From assembly GCA_902794895.1 (NCBI GenBank), contig CADBIY010000017.1, positions 16,323 through 48,877 on the forward strand: a stretch of DNA of 32,555 nt, read 5' to 3'. The translations under genes and the position numbers were made by a program. Source of the DNA: Candidatus Avelusimicrobium vaccinum (GTDB lineage Bacteria > Elusimicrobiota > Elusimicrobia > Elusimicrobiales > Elusimicrobiaceae). How positions within the stretch are numbered: position 1 is the first letter of the stretch; each line of letters starts with the position of its first letter. Below the pieces are notes generated by a model. That model searched no databases and had not been told where the DNA came from. It saw only the letters and a list, made by a program, of their open reading frames with translations. Below, one piece after another: positions 8,702-18,030 of the stretch.

Positions 8702-10066
8702 TTATTTATCTGTGCTAGCCGCTTCTTTTTTCCAAGTCGTAGCAATACAGACCCCAGCCAAGATACAAGCAATAATACACGAGACATACACGCCTTTCCA
8801 ATTATATGCTTGACTAATATAAGCCGCACCTTTACTGGAAAGCATGGCCCCGAAATATCCAAACATTCCGGTAAACCCACAGGCCGCAGATGCCGCCTTC
8901 TGTACCGTTACACGGGATGCTTGCACCCCACCGGCTAAGTTTTGCGGCCCATCTACAAAGAAACCAATCATAGCAGCAAAAACAGCCGTCATCCAGAAAG
9001 CATTGGGAGATGCTACTTTATAGAATCCCCAGCAACTAGCTGCTAAAATGGCCAGATAAATGAGGTTCATTTGAGTACAGCGTCCCCCAAACCAACGGTC
9101 CGCTAAATAACCGGCTACAATACCACCAGGCATTCCCAAAAAAGGCATAGCCGAGGCCGCCGAAGCAGCGGCTGCTTCCGTAAAACCGCGTTCTTGATTT
9201 AAGAAAGTCGTAGCCCAATCCAGCGTGGCAAAACGGACATAGTAAATAAACACGTAGGACAAAGCCAATGCCCAAAGGAAAGGGTTTGTAAGTACATATT
9301 TTTTTATAATTTCCCATTGGGTCATATCCTCTTTTTCTTGTTTCACCGGCATTACGTCGTTGCGATATATTTCAATAGCAGGCAACCCTACTGATTTTGG
9401 GGTATCTGCCATAAAGTACACCATAAAAATACTATACGCAATACCCATGGCAGCCGGTACTAAAAAGGCCATTTGCCAGCCACATTTCAGCCATAAAAGT
9501 AAGGAAATCAGTTGCGCTACAAAAAAGGCTCCAAACGTATGAGAGGAAGACCACAATGTCCATTTGGTGGCACGTTCAGAGGGGGAGAACCAATAGACAA
9601 GCCCTTTAGCTACCGGTGGGAACCCCATAGACTGGGCAGCCCCGTTTAGCCCCCACAAAAAAGCAGCCATAAAAGTTATCGAAAATGGAAAAATATGCTG
9701 CAATTGCGGTAAGAAGGCAAAGAGAATATTAATAACAGAAGATGAGAATAATCCTGTTGCCATAATGGAACTAATGTTGCAACGGTCAGCAATGGTTCCA
9801 CTTAAAAATTTACCGATACCATAGGTCAAGTAAATTACAAAACCAATCGTACCTAACTGTTCTACCGTAAAAACACCACTGTTAATGAGCACCGGTTTAA
9901 TAATATCCAAGTTTTTGCGGGTAAAATAGAAAAGTGCATACCCGAAATACATGGAGAAAAACATCTTAATACGCCAACTTCTATACAATCGTTTAATCTG
10001 CTGCTCATCTGTTAACAACTCAACGTCCGGCAACGGTTTAAACCAATTTACAATTTTGGACAGCAT
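8702..10066 (-). CDS. Organophosphate:phosphate antiporter, UhpC/UhpT/GlpT family
   Basis: A 454-residue inner-membrane protein with about 12 hydrophobic segments. The N-terminal half has YRSWRIKMFFSMYFGYALFYFTRKN, the conserved first-helix segment of the organophosphate:Pi antiporter family with the Arg-Lys pair, and helix 7 has YYVRFATLDW with the conserved second Arg. GFFVDGPQNLAGG late in the protein is also family-like. Overall it most resembles UhpC/UhpT, so sugar phosphate such as glucose-6-phosphate exchanged for phosphate is likely; UhpC in enterobacteria is a sensor, and no two-component partner is adjacent here, which favours transport. ATG 10066 is chosen because AGGAG lies 5 bases upstream; a start at 10090 would leave the ribosome site inside the gene. 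Confidence 0.88.
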   Translation of the reverse strand: MLSKIVNWFKPLPDVELLTDEQQIKRLYRSWRIKMFFSMYFGYALFYFTRKNLDIIKPVLINSGVFTVEQLGTIGFVIYLTYGIGKFLSGTIADRCNISSIMATGLFSSSVINILFAFLPQLQHIFPFSITFMAAFLWGLNGAAQSMGFPPVAKGLVYWFSPSERATKWTLWSSSHTFGAFFVAQLISLLLWLKCGWQMAFLVPAAMGIAYSIFMVYFMADTPKSVGLPAIEIYRNDVMPVKQEKEDMTQWEIIKKYVLTNPFLWALALSYVFIYYVRFATLDWATTFLNQERGFTEAAAASAASAMPFLGMPGGIVAGYLADRWFGGRCTQMNLIYLAILAASCWGFYKVASPNAFWMTAVFAAMIGFFVDGPQNLAGGVQASRVTVQKAASAACGFTGMFGYFGAMLSSKGAAYISQAYNWKGVYVSCIIACILAGVCIATTWKKEAASTDK

Positions 10067-10091
10067 ACAGTCTCCTAAGATAAGTTTCAAT

Positions 10092-10116
10092 GCCTGTTTT
10101 CTTTTTTGTAACAGGC
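10092..10116 (-). other. Hairpin in the leader of the transporter gene
   Basis: GCCTGTT pairs with AACAGGC (7 bp) around an A-rich loop, 26 bases before ATG 10066. It may be an attenuator-like or mRNA-stability element; nothing else in the 10067-10223 gap is recognisable except AT-rich promoter-like sequence. Confidence 0.35.
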
Positions 10117-10223
10117 GCAGTTTACTTACGCTCTATTACAGAAAAGAAATCAAGTATGTTTATAACAAACATTCCTACTTTTTTATTATAACAAAATTTC
10201 TCTTATTTTATGACAGAGATTTC

Positions 10224-10253
10224 AAAAAAGGGAGAACCTAAAAAGGTTCTCCC
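10224..10253 (-). terminator. Terminator of the 1520-residue protein gene
   Basis: On the minus strand GGGAGAACCT pairs with AGGTTCTCCC around a 4-base loop and is followed by six T. It starts 20 bases after the stop codon at 10274. Confidence 0.9.
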
Positions 10254-10273
10254 AAAGAAGTGGCCTGGAGTGC

Positions 10274-13200
10274 TTAATCAGCATACGCAGCAAGCACGTC
10301 TCTTAATCTTTGCAAATCACGCATTTCTTCCGGGGTTTCATGTCCTGTAGGAACTAATAGTTCATCAGCCCGTTTTTGCAAAGCACTGCAAATGCTATCC
10401 ATATGGCGGCGTAACTGCGCTGTACGGGCAGCATCTGCCGGATTTGCTTTTTCATAGCGCAACAAATCTTCACGTGCACGGTTAAGATACGTAACAAAGG
10501 CATTCGTGTCAATCGGATTTTTGTGTAACAAGGTAAATGCTAATTGGTCCAACTCACTGACTAGCCAACGTGCGGACTCATATGCATCATATTCTTTAGG
10601 TAACTGATAGGTCCCTTCTTCTATATAGGAAGGCGTCTGTATGGAATTGCCAGCCCCATCGTAAAGATGGTTCTTTAATGCGGCATACTGCCGTTGGAGC
10701 ATAATGGACAAGTCATTATGTTGGTTATTCAAAATAGTTTCATAACTGTGTAGTACTCGGCGCAATTCGTCAAAAGTCGGATTTACGGCTTCCATGCCTA
10801 ATATTTCACTTTCGGCTACTAAACGATTATAAACCGATGTTAATTTGTTGAGCATTGTAGTCATTTTTTGTTCAGAAGTACGGCCATAATCCACAAGTTG
10901 CGTGGCAAGTTCTTTAATTTGTTTTTGACTATCCACTAAACGCAACGAAGCATTTTTTTCGTTGATTCCAAAGGTTTTTGCATGTATTTTGTTGGCTGCA
11001 ATCTTTTCTGCCGTCACTTGGCGGTCACCAAACAAGTTAAAAAAATCAGCCGTTAGTGCGCGGTTTTTCCACGCCAAGATACTCGCAATTGTTGCAGAAT
11101 AGCCAAACAACAAGCGGTTTAATGCTAAGGAGGGGGTAGGAGCATCTAATATATTAGACACCCATTCCAGCATGTCTTTGGTCCATTGCGGGCCATAATC
11201 AGCGAACAAAAATGCACCAGCCGTCGCAGCCCCAATGCCCCATAACCCTCGAGAATTATACAGCGAATAGTCTTTTGAAGCCTGCGCCGACCATACCTGT
11301 TCTTCGGCTTTTAAACGTTGGATTTGCGCATCTTTTTCGGCTTGGGTTAAGGAGGCATCTTCTTCAATTTTTTGTTTACGTGCCCGCATTTCAGCCGTAA
11401 CAATATTTTGCATACGGGCAGCATCTAACTGACCGGGAACGGCTGTTGCCATATAATGTAACACACCGGCAAGTCCGGTTACAAGCGCTAATGCTCCGGA
11501 ATAAGGAGCCAAGGCCAAAGCAGTCCCGGTAGTGGCTAATAGCGGAAGAGAAATACCCGTCAATTGATCATCCGTTACTTTATTTTTCTTGACTAATGAA
11601 GTAGAAATCTTACGTGTAAGGTAAGTGGCTGCCATACATCCGGTAATAAATCCCTGCCCTATTCCGGATCCTAATACTTCGTTAGCGGCTTGTCCTAACA
11701 TCATCAAGCTAGCGGCATAACTGGCATAAACCATTTTTACACGGGAACGAATATCTCTCATTTCTTGCAAATTATTTCTAAAATCTTGATATTCCGTTAC
11801 AAATTGCTTATTATCTTGAGCAAGTTTTTCAGCCAATGCTTGTTGTTCGGCAAGTTTGGCAGCTTGCTCTTCTGGAGATAATGCCGCGAACTCAGCCGCT
11901 TCTTTAGCGGCTTTTTCTTTCGCTAGCAATTTGGCCGTAGTAGCTTCGCGGTACATAGGTGTATTTCTAAATAAAGCATAAGATACCCCTAATAACCCCA
12001 GCCCAATCGGTACTACGGCTGTCCAGTTCATGCCAACTGCGGCTCCTACGGCAGTTAAACCGGTTAACATCAAGCGGGACATTTGCTTATTAGTCGCAAA
12101 ATCAAGGTTAGCAGCGGTACGGGCGGTAGGATCTTTATAAAAATTTAAGAAAGTCGGCACAAATGAATTAGCTAAACTGGCACCAAGTACCAATGCTACC
12201 GTGGGAATAGCTAAACCTAACAGCGGAATTGTTGCCGGATCCACAAAGCCGTTCATGCCCAACCCAAACCAGGAAAATGCCAATGCCGCCCCAGACATCA
12301 AATAAATCAGTTGCGTTGTTTTTACATTGCCCATGCGGGACATTAATGGCATAGCATAGCCGCCGGCAATCGGGGACACATAACCAAAACCGCTCACGAA
12401 GTTGGCTAAGGTATTGGATAATCCTTTAATTTCTTTTAAAGAAGATTTAAAAGGTCCTGTTAAAGAAGCCCCTGCATCATTCCCGACAAATAACGCATGT
12501 GCTTTTAAAAACGGTTTTAAGGAATGAGGTGTATTTAGTTTTAATTCCAAATTTAACTGTGGATTATGTTCCAACATATGTGCCATAGCCAACAAATCCG
12601 TTGTAGAATAAGGGCTATCTACAGTGACACGCACAGAACCGTCTTTTTGAATTTGTTTTAAAATTCTGCTGGAAATAGGATCCGATTCTACCACGGATAA
12701 ATTGCCTTTGGGCATAATTAATTTCCACTGTCCCTGTTCATCTAGGGCTAATACGAATCCTTTCGGAATCGTCATGCCGGGTTGAGTAGCCAAACGTAAT
12801 GTAGAAAGCAGACGTCCATACCAGTTAGCCGGTTCTTGCGACAAAATACCAACCGGCCAGCTGGAAAGTTCTCCTTTAGCATTACGGTAATAGAAAGGAA
12901 TATTATTTTGATAGTAAGAACCGGAGGACGTATCTACATGTGTCATTTTGTTTTCTACAGCAAATCCCTCCGGCCGGAAAGTAGCCACAATACTTTTTTG
13001 GTCTGCCACCGGAACCGTAGGCACTACTCCTGAGAAATTATCTTCCCCGGTAAAAGGCAACACGGCTTCTTCTTCATAAGCGCGCGCCGCTTTGGCACCC
13101 CAATCCGCCTGAGAAACAATTCCTTGTAATTCTGCCAATAAGGACCCTTGTTCAGATACATCCGCAATGCTTTCTAACGTGGTATCAAAGAAATGGGCAT

Positions 13201-14836
13201 CATATAACTTCCAAAGGGCGTTTTCTAAAGTCGCGCCAGTTGTCGCTTGTTCAATCGGAGTACGTACATTGGCCGGTAAATTGGCAATTACATTTTGAAA
13301 AATATTATTTTCATACAACCGCATGAGTGCCTTCTTTTTTAAATCCTTAGAAGCCTCACTAAATAAAATATCACGCAGTTGGGTGATAAGCGGTCTCGGT
13401 TTATTTAATACTAATTCCGCCGAACGATTCGCAGATTGTGCAGAAAAATTTAAAAAACTAGGAAGTAATTTAGATGCATATCGCGAGAAAACAGAAGATG
13501 TTTTCTTGGGAGAGGGGACTGTTTTGCCAGCGGCAGGGGCTGTTTCCGGTACAACACGGGGAGCAGCTGCCATCGAAACAGCGCTTTCGGGAATTGTTGA
13601 TTCCGTCGGTGGCAGGTGAATAGACTCCAGTTGTGATCCGGACAAAGGCACATCTAAATTAGTTGCAGAAGGAGATACTGCCATGCCTTCTGCACTGGGG
13701 GCGTGTGTTAAGGAAGTGCTAGAAGATTGTTGATACGTTTTAACCAAGCCACGCTGTGCCACCCAATCGCGAGTTGTATCCCAATCCATATCTAAATGCA
13801 ACGCATTAAGTTCGCTGGCATTTACTAAAACTTGTTCAATTACCGGATCGGGTGTATGCCCCGTAGTTGACGCAATAGGGGTACCTAAGGTTGAGCCATG
13901 TGTTTCAAAAGAAGTAGATACACCTGCCCAAAACGGACTGGTTAATGCCTCTGCCTTTGTTGTTTGCAACCGGAAGGCCGCTAATTCTTTCACCGCTTCA
14001 TCTGCACCTAGGGCTAATAATGCCCGTCCGGCAATGACATCCGTATAGTTTCCCAAAGATTCCGGCGCGCTTTTAGCTGTTTTTAAAATAAGTTCCACAT
14101 CCGTTTTAATTCCCAACAACCCCAAATTGCTTATGGCCGTCATTTTTTTTGCCCAGGTTAACAATGTCTCATTATACTGACTGATGCGGAGTGGCCGGGT
14201 CGGATAAGTAGTATCCGACAACAAACTTCTATAAAAACGGACTAATTCCAAATGTTCCGGAACTTTAATACTTGCATCTCTTGCCACAATAAATTGAGGA
14301 ATAAATTGAAGAAAAAATTTCTCTTTAAGTAACGCAGGAGTATTCTTATCAAAAACAAAAGAAAACAATTCTGTAATCTGGGATTGGGATAAATTCCCTA
14401 ATACGGACGAATCCAATGATTCAAGAAACAAATTTTGCTGCTTGAGGATCTGCGCAGTAGATGCACCCACTGCCGCAGAAAGATTTTGTTGAATAAGATC
14501 CTGTGTCAGAGGCTGGTTACCAGTGCTTTTACCGACCTGTCTTGAAAGATCCAAATTAATGGGATATTGCTTCACTACCTGTGAGAGAGGTTTACCCGCA
14601 TAAGCAAATACATATCCGGTAGGCAAGGCAGAAAAATTAATATATTTCCAGGGGTTTAAGGTAATTTCATGATTGGCGGCAATTTTACTGATCCGCCCTG
14701 CATTGCGTGCAGCAAGCCCGGCATGCTCGGATGCACTCATAGAATTTTGTATCAAACGGCCAAGTTGGGCATAAGAAGGAGAAATGCTACAAAATACAAT
14801 TGAAAAACTAAGAAGAATAGATAGTAGTTGCCTCAT
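10274..14836 (-). CDS. Very large secreted protein with internal multi-helix membrane-like core, function unknown
   Basis: 1520 residues; I recognise no family. Residues 1-23 are a signal peptide (MRQLLSILLSFSIVFCSISPSYA). Residues about 25-370 are helical and HEAT-like in character; about 380-445 is a Ser/Pro/Ala-rich linker; about 810-960 and 1015-1260 contain a dozen hydrophobic stretches rich in Gly and Ala (for example TTQLIYLMSGAALAFSWFGL, ALVTGLAGVLHYMATAVPG) that look like an MFS-type helix bundle interrupted by two charged coiled coils (about 965-1012 and 1145-1180); the last 260 residues are helical and soluble. ATG 14836 is chosen over 14845 and 14884 because AGGGG lies 9 bases before it and it begins the signal peptide. 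It has its own promoter and terminator. A cell-surface or periplasm-facing structural role is only a guess. Confidence 0.8.
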   Translation of the reverse strand: MRQLLSILLSFSIVFCSISPSYAQLGRLIQNSMSASEHAGLAARNAGRISKIAANHEITLNPWKYINFSALPTGYVFAYAGKPLSQVVKQYPINLDLSRQVGKSTGNQPLTQDLIQQNLSAAVGASTAQILKQQNLFLESLDSSVLGNLSQSQITELFSFVFDKNTPALLKEKFFLQFIPQFIVARDASIKVPEHLELVRFYRSLLSDTTYPTRPLRISQYNETLLTWAKKMTAISNLGLLGIKTDVELILKTAKSAPESLGNYTDVIAGRALLALGADEAVKELAAFRLQTTKAEALTSPFWAGVSTSFETHGSTLGTPIASTTGHTPDPVIEQVLVNASELNALHLDMDWDTTRDWVAQRGLVKTYQQSSSTSLTHAPSAEGMAVSPSATNLDVPLSGSQLESIHLPPTESTIPESAVSMAAAPRVVPETAPAAGKTVPSPKKTSSVFSRYASKLLPSFLNFSAQSANRSAELVLNKPRPLITQLRDILFSEASKDLKKKALMRLYENNIFQNVIANLPANVRTPIEQATTGATLENALWKLYDAHFFDTTLESIADVSEQGSLLAELQGIVSQADWGAKAARAYEEEAVLPFTGEDNFSGVVPTVPVADQKSIVATFRPEGFAVENKMTHVDTSSGSYYQNNIPFYYRNAKGELSSWPVGILSQEPANWYGRLLSTLRLATQPGMTIPKGFVLALDEQGQWKLIMPKGNLSVVESDPISSRILKQIQKDGSVRVTVDSPYSTTDLLAMAHMLEHNPQLNLELKLNTPHSLKPFLKAHALFVGNDAGASLTGPFKSSLKEIKGLSNTLANFVSGFGYVSPIAGGYAMPLMSRMGNVKTTQLIYLMSGAALAFSWFGLGMNGFVDPATIPLLGLAIPTVALVLGASLANSFVPTFLNFYKDPTARTAANLDFATNKQMSRLMLTGLTAVGAAVGMNWTAVVPIGLGLLGVSYALFRNTPMYREATTAKLLAKEKAAKEAAEFAALSPEEQAAKLAEQQALAEKLAQDNKQFVTEYQDFRNNLQEMRDIRSRVKMVYASYAASLMMLGQAANEVLGSGIGQGFITGCMAATYLTRKISTSLVKKNKVTDDQLTGISLPLLATTGTALALAPYSGALALVTGLAGVLHYMATAVPGQLDAARMQNIVTAEMRARKQKIEEDASLTQAEKDAQIQRLKAEEQVWSAQASKDYSLYNSRGLWGIGAATAGAFLFADYGPQWTKDMLEWVSNILDAPTPSLALNRLLFGYSATIASILAWKNRALTADFFNLFGDRQVTAEKIAANKIHAKTFGINEKNASLRLVDSQKQIKELATQLVDYGRTSEQKMTTMLNKLTSVYNRLVAESEILGMEAVNPTFDELRRVLHSYETILNNQHNDLSIMLQRQYAALKNHLYDGAGNSIQTPSYIEEGTYQLPKEYDAYESARWLVSELDQLAFTLLHKNPIDTNAFVTYLNRAREDLLRYEKANPADAARTAQLRRHMDSICSALQKRADELLVPTGHETPEEMRDLQRLRDVLAAYAD

Positions 14837-14874
14837 AAAAATCATCCCCTGGAATTTATAAGTTTTATACTTAT

Positions 14875-14920
14875 ATCTTAACACGTAAATTCTGAAATAA
14901 CAAGGGTCAAAGGTCCTATA
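14875..14920 (-). promoter_or_regulatory. Promoter of the large secreted protein with upstream TATAGGA-N5-GACCC motif
   Basis: Minus strand: TATAGGA (14920-14914), CCTTT, GACCC (14908-14904) directly abutting a -35 TTGTTA (14903-14898), a 17-base spacer and a -10 TAAGAT (14880-14875). The same arrangement precedes the secreted protein gene at 30833. The position, touching the -35, fits an activator or alternative-sigma element. Confidence 0.6.
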
Positions 14921-14941
14921 CGAAAAATAGGACTTTTAGAA

Positions 14942-16078
14942 TTACCAGTCCGCATCTTTACCAAGAGAGGATGTGGGCAATTTGTTTCCAAAAGTAAACG
15001 AACGCGGTATTTCATGAACCGTTACTTGGTGTTCGTTCAAAAAACTTCTTAATTCTTCCACAGAGGGGGGGATTACATCCGGTTTGGGAACCAGGAAGGC
15101 TTTTAAACGGTCTCCTTCTTCGGGGCGCATTAAGCGCACACGGCATTGTTCAATTGCCGGATGTGTCATTAAGATTTTTTCTATGTGTTTTGGATAAACG
15201 TTAATTCCGGCTATCTGAACACACGCATCACGACGTTCCAATGGGAAAATAAAACGCTCCTCCTCTACTTGCACTTTATCGGGTAACGATTGCCATTCCG
15301 CACCATTTTTCCGTTTAATAAAAGGCATTCCTTCACGCATTTTAACTTCCCAAAACGGTAAAATTTCAAAAGGCCGATACGGTAAATTTCGCCAGGCCAT
15401 TGCTCCCGTTTCGCTGGAACCGTAAATTTCGGTAAAGTGTGTGGCTCCTGCTTTTAGAAGGGATTCTATAATTTCATTTTTACAAGGAGCCGTAGAAGAT
15501 AATAAATGCATTTCAGGGAGAAATGTTTCATTGCAACGCAACCAATAACTCCAAAATAAAGGAAATCCTACTAATAAATCTCCCGGTTGGAGTAATTTAT
15601 CCCACGATTGTGTCGGTAATGCAGGTAAATTAATCACCGGAACCTGTAAAATATGAGGCAATGCCACCGTAAATGTAAATCCGTATAAATGGTTAGCAGG
15701 AACAAACGAAACAATTCGCCGTACTTCCTTAAATAAAAAAGCCACCCCGCGCGCTTCTTCCCAAATCATTTCCTGGGTATGTATGCAAATTTTTGGAGTT
15801 CCTGTACTCCCCGAAGTTAAAAAAGCAACCTGTTTGGTTTTTAAGTAAGATGCATACGCATAATCCGTCATCAACTCTAACGAAGAAAATGCTAACGGAG
15901 TATAGCCAAACATGGTGCCGGCTTTAAGTATCGCCGAATGTAAAATATCTGCCGGAATATTGCTCCATAAATTTTCAGCCGGACTATCAAACACGGCCAA
16001 TGCATCTTTTTGATGCCGGGCCATTTCCGTACGGAAAAGATCAGTAATCATCCGTTTAATATCATTACGGTTTAACAT
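14942..16078 (-). CDS. AMP-ligase (acyl/aryl-CoA synthetase-like), ApeH-like
   Basis: A 378-residue member of the ANL adenylating family, short as in aryl-polyene loci. It would adenylate an aryl carboxylic acid and load it on an acyl carrier protein to prime polyene synthesis. Seen: the P-loop FLTSGSTGTPK (86-96), YGSSETG (219-225), ERRDACVQIAGINVYPKHIE (281-300, the hinge Asp284 region) and a C-terminal LPTSSLGK with Lys374 at the place of the catalytic A10 lysine. ATG 16078 is used because GGAGG lies 9 bases upstream; it overlaps the preceding gene by 14 bases. Last gene of the minus-strand operon. The substrate (a hydroxybenzoate- or coumarate-like acid) is inferred from the pathway. Confidence 0.8.
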   Translation of the reverse strand: MLNRNDIKRMITDLFRTEMARHQKDALAVFDSPAENLWSNIPADILHSAILKAGTMFGYTPLAFSSLELMTDYAYASYLKTKQVAFLTSGSTGTPKICIHTQEMIWEEARGVAFLFKEVRRIVSFVPANHLYGFTFTVALPHILQVPVINLPALPTQSWDKLLQPGDLLVGFPLFWSYWLRCNETFLPEMHLLSSTAPCKNEIIESLLKAGATHFTEIYGSSETGAMAWRNLPYRPFEILPFWEVKMREGMPFIKRKNGAEWQSLPDKVQVEEERFIFPLERRDACVQIAGINVYPKHIEKILMTHPAIEQCRVRLMRPEEGDRLKAFLVPKPDVIPPSVEELRSFLNEHQVTVHEIPRSFTFGNKLPTSSLGKDADW

Positions 16079-16838
16079 AAGGGGTGGCCTCCAAGTTAAA
16101 TTGGGTATCACAAAAAATATCCTGTAAACTAAACGTTTCGTTTGTTTTTAATAAATCAACCAATTGTTGTGCAAAACAGATCGGACGGGGAGTTGTATTC
16201 ATCTTTTTTTCCCGTCGCATACATACAGATTTAATTTGATACGGCCTTGCTCCTTGGGGATGACGTCCAAGCACCAATGCGGCAGAAAAACGCTCAAAAG
16301 GGCCTTGCACATTACGTAATAACGGACGAAATAAATCCATATGTTTAGGAGCATAATCTGCCGCCACTGGATTTACCTCATCCGCAACAGCCACTACTAT
16401 TTGCTCGCAACACCCCTTTTGTAAAAAAGAAACGGCCGTCATTATCGCCGCTGGGAAAGAAGATTCGAATTGCCCAATAGTCACACAGGGCCCTTGAATA
16501 TTTAAATGCATGGACAAAGCAAGCCCGGTTGAATTATGGACTGATCCGGCAAATGCCGTTGGAGAAGATAATTCATCTCCATCCTCAAAAATACTATCCA
16601 TAAATTTACAAGTATTTTCCAATGATCCTGCCCCGGCTGCAATACATAACCCCATATTTTTAGGTTCTTGTACAGACAGGCCGGCCTGTTCCAACGCCTG
16701 AAATGAACAGAATAATGTATTTTTGACGATTTTTTCCATGCGGCGTAAACGGCGCAGTTCTATATAGGGGCTAAACCATTCGGCAGGAACGTCCCCTGTA
16801 AAAGAAGAAAAACCGTTGATATATAGATTAGTGTCCAT
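16065..16838 (-). CDS. Ketosynthase-like partner without the active-site Cys, ApeC/chain-length-factor-like
   Basis: 257 residues covering only the N-terminal half of a beta-ketoacyl synthase (Ketoacyl-synt_2 type). The segment NIQGPCVTIGQFESSFPAAI (113-132) aligns with the nucleophile elbow of ketosynthases, but Glu125 stands where the catalytic Cys should be, and no second-half His motifs exist. In aryl-polyene systems such proteins (ApeC) pair with the ketosynthase ApeO and act as chain-length factor. The gene overlaps the ketosynthase gene in front of it by 11 bases, which supports stoichiometric pairing. ATG 16838 has GGAG 10 bases upstream. Confidence 0.75.
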   Translation of the reverse strand: MDTNLYINGFSSFTGDVPAEWFSPYIELRRLRRMEKIVKNTLFCSFQALEQAGLSVQEPKNMGLCIAAGAGSLENTCKFMDSIFEDGDELSSPTAFAGSVHNSTGLALSMHLNIQGPCVTIGQFESSFPAAIMTAVSFLQKGCCEQIVVAVADEVNPVAADYAPKHMDLFRPLLRNVQGPFERFSAALVLGRHPQGARPYQIKSVCMRREKKMNTTPRPICFAQQLVDLLKTNETFSLQDIFCDTQFNLEATPYVKP

Positions 16839-18030
16839 AATCTTGCGCTCCGATAATAAGGGCCGCATTGCACCCACCAAAAGCCAGCGAGGTAGATATT
16901 GCTGCGCGTTTATGAATCTTCAGTTTATTTTGGGTAGGAGAAAAACCAATTTGTTCATCCATTTCCGCAAATCCCCAAGTAGGCGGCACTACTTGATGAT
17001 TTAAGGCTTCCAGCGTTAATACCGCTTCCACCGCACCGGCAGCCCCCAGGGTGTGCCCGGTAACGCCTTTAGATCCCCAAACGGGGAGGGCCGGAAGTAT
17101 TTCCTTAAAAGCGCATGCTTCAGCAGCATCATTGGCCGGACTAGCAGTTCCGTGTGCATTACAAAAAGCAAGATCGGTTGCCGAAAGGTTTCCTTCCTGT
17201 AATGCAAAAGAAATTGCTTGTTTGAGGCCTTTGGCTTGCGGATCGGGTGCAGTAGGGTGATAAGCATCACATGAATTACCGTAGCCTAATACGTATCCTT
17301 TCGGCGTTAAATTCAGTTCTTTAGCCAATGCTTGGCTAGTTAACAACATAGCGGCAGCACCTTCTCCGATATTGATTCCGTTACGATTTTTATCAAAAGG
17401 CTTACACTTTTCTTTAGAAGCAATTAACAAACGAATAAATCCATCATAAGGGATCAAATTCATCTCATCCGTTCCGCCGCATAAAACAGCATCACACCAT
17501 CCTTGCCGGATCCAACTATCAGCCAACCCAATAGCATCTGTTCCACTGGCACAGGCCGTTACAATGGTTTGAAAAGGGCCGCTAAACCCGAAATAGCGGC
17601 TCACTGCCTGAGCCGTTGCGGAAGCAAAATAATGGGATAATTCGACAATATCCTGGGGTGATGTATTATGATTGCGCCAGTTTTTATATACATTTAAACA
17701 GTGAAAAGAGGCATCTACAGAGGTGCCTACAATAACTCCAACCTTTTTGTCTGTTAATTGGGCAGGTTCAAGACCGGCTTGCGCAAAGGATTCTTTAGCA
17801 GCCGTAAGAAAAAAATGCAAACTTAAACTTTGATCTTTTGGACAGGATAATACTACTGCCGGATCGACCAAAAAAACCGGGTAACCAGAAGTATATGCAC
17901 TTTCCACTCGATGCTTAGGCAACAAAAAACGGGCACATCCATTCAGTGCGCCCTCATAGCAGGTTACGGAAGTGTTGCCGCTGGCACATATACACCCATG
18001 TCCGGCAATCCAACTGGCGGGCTGTTTCAT
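16828..18030 (-). CDS. Beta-ketoacyl-ACP synthase, ApeO-like
   Basis: A 400-residue FabF-type condensing enzyme with the full catalytic set: Cys160 in VTACASG, His293 in NAHGTASPAND and His326 in GVTGHTLGAAG. It would elongate the ACP-bound chain by decarboxylative condensation with malonyl-ACP. It starts directly at the stop of the acyl carrier protein gene (TAA then ATG, no gap) and overlaps the Cys-less partner by 11 bases, so ACP, ketosynthase and partner form one cassette. ApeO versus ApeR assignment rests on this adjacency, not on residue evidence. Confidence 0.88.
   Translation of the reverse strand: MKQPASWIAGHGCICASGNTSVTCYEGALNGCARFLLPKHRVESAYTSGYPVFLVDPAVVLSCPKDQSLSLHFFLTAAKESFAQAGLEPAQLTDKKVGVIVGTSVDASFHCLNVYKNWRNHNTSPQDIVELSHYFASATAQAVSRYFGFSGPFQTIVTACASGTDAIGLADSWIRQGWCDAVLCGGTDEMNLIPYDGFIRLLIASKEKCKPFDKNRNGINIGEGAAAMLLTSQALAKELNLTPKGYVLGYGNSCDAYHPTAPDPQAKGLKQAISFALQEGNLSATDLAFCNAHGTASPANDAAEACAFKEILPALPVWGSKGVTGHTLGAAGAVEAVLTLEALNHQVVPPTWGFAEMDEQIGFSPTQNKLKIHKRAAISTSLAFGGCNAALIIGAQDYGH

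Noticed and set aside
14909-14937. Hairpin AAAG-TCCTAT / ATAGGACCTTT as terminator of the polyene operon
   Set aside because: It is not followed by a T run and coincides with the promoter motif; it could still fold, but terminator function is unsupported.
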